DNA from: Candidatus Limnocylindrales bacterium | GTDB taxonomy: Bacteria > Chloroflexota > Limnocylindria > Limnocylindrales > CSP1-4 | NCBI GenBank assembly: GCA_030647575.1 | Contig: JAUSJS010000371.1 | Span: 1 to 14,471, forward strand | DNA length: 14,471 nucleotides | Reading direction: 5' to 3' | Part shown: in pieces, positions 14,270 through 14,471 of the stretch | Layout of the letters: the number at the start of each line of letters is the position of its first letter | Position numbering within the stretch: the first letter of the stretch is position 1 | Translations under genes and position numbers: made by a program | Notes under the pieces: generated by a model | Told to the model about the DNA's origin: nothing | Seen by the model: only the letters and a program-made list of their open reading frames with translations | The model's database searches: none

Positions 14270-14471
14270 TCAGGACGTCGCTCGGATGGCGGCGCGAGCC
14301 GGGCCGCCATCCGACCCTGGGATCAGGAGCGGCAGGCAAATGAGCTCGTACGCTCCCGGCTCGACGCCGCGGAGATCGAGCCCCTCGACGATGACCACGC
14401 CTGCCTCCAGCAGGGCAACGTGGGTGGGCGTCGGCTCGTCGAAGGGAGCGATCGACAGGTAATCGGCGCCA
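14270..14471 (-). CDS. Cyclase/kynurenine-formamidase-like protein, C-terminal 66 aa (cut by window edge)
   Basis: The frame is open to the right edge and ends with TGA at 14272-14270. The visible 66 residues contain THVALLEAGVVIVEGLDL, GVEPGAYELICLPLLI and SDGGPARAAIRA. This is the C-terminal signature of the KynB/cyclase (metal-dependent formamidase) family, where the last strands carry VIVENL and LPL and the end is GADGAPARA. The metal-binding HxGTHxD motif would be further upstream, outside the window. The 5' end lies beyond base 14471. It converges on the pbpA operon with 33 bases between stops. Confidence 0.75.
   Translation of the reverse strand, partial: GADYLSIAPFDEPTPTHVALLEAGVVIVEGLDLRGVEPGAYELICLPLLIPGSDGGPARAAIRATS
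14282..14314. repeat. Perfect 12-bp hairpin at the convergent 3' ends, possible terminator
   Basis: TCGGATGGCGGC (14282-14293) and GCCGCCATCCGA (14303-14314) are exact complements around a 9-base loop. The hairpin lies within the last codons of the minus-strand cyclase gene and 46 bases past the stop of the 95-aa gene. No T-run follows on either strand, so intrinsic termination would have to be of the T-poor kind. A second small palindrome, CGTCC-TCA-GGACG, spans the cyclase stop (14265-14277). Confidence 0.4.

Noticed and set aside
12597..14339. 580-codon minus-strand open frame opposite pbpA and the 95-aa gene
   Set aside because: It is an Arg/Gly-rich shadow. PbpA has complete catalytic motifs on the plus strand, and the frame differs from the real cyclase frame at the edge.

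Overview
The window is a GC-rich, tightly packed bacterial chromosome segment. Coding genes cover nearly all of it, and the longest gene-free stretch is about 180 bases. Several starts are GTG or TTG, and genes overlap by ATGA or TGATG junctions. The fhaA-fhaB-rodA-pbpA block, the -10-like hexamers (TATACT, TAGACT) and the base composition fit a high-GC Chloroflexota lineage (for example the Limnocylindria/Ellin6529 soil and freshwater groups) or, less likely, an actinobacterium. This placement is inferred from gene content only.

Left part (1-6115): carbohydrate catabolism. The 3' end of iolB (inositol degradation) converges on a minus-strand pair: a Gfo/Idh/MocA oxidoreductase and a GH38 alpha-mannosidase, translationally coupled through a TTGA overlap. 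Divergent from this pair is a GH13 alpha-glucosidase. The 149-base divergent region holds a well-formed minus-strand promoter and a perfect 10-bp inverted repeat lying against its -10 and over its -35, which looks like a sugar-regulator operator. Together the genes suggest a sugar or oligosaccharide utilisation locus that continues beyond the left edge.

Middle part (6196-9618): a plus-strand run of four closely spaced genes (an unrecognised zinc-ribbon protein, an FmdB-type zinc-ribbon protein, a small excisionase/MerR-like HTH protein, and a YihY/BrkB-family membrane protein). The run collides tail-to-tail, with a 57-base overlap, with a minus-strand gene for an unusual protein. That protein has cysteine pairs at both ends and a long Ala/Glu/Pro-rich linker.

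Right part (9801-14236): an envelope-growth operon, fhaA-fhaB-rodA-pbpA plus a small two-helix membrane protein, with every junction overlapping by 1-4 bases. It matches the actinobacterial fhaA-fhaB-pstP-rodA-pbpA-pknA-pknB cluster, but no Ser/Thr kinase or phosphatase is in the window, although the two FHA readers are there. The 3' end of a kynurenine-formamidase-like cyclase gene enters on the minus strand at the right edge, with a perfect 12-bp hairpin near its stop.

No RNA genes, insertion sequences, CRISPR arrays, tRNAs or prophage were seen. I did not find a convincing new multi-gene defence-type system. The best leads are the operator candidate at 4285-4311, the kinase-less FHA/RodA/PBP operon with its unknown fifth gene, and the two unrecognised zinc-ribbon proteins.
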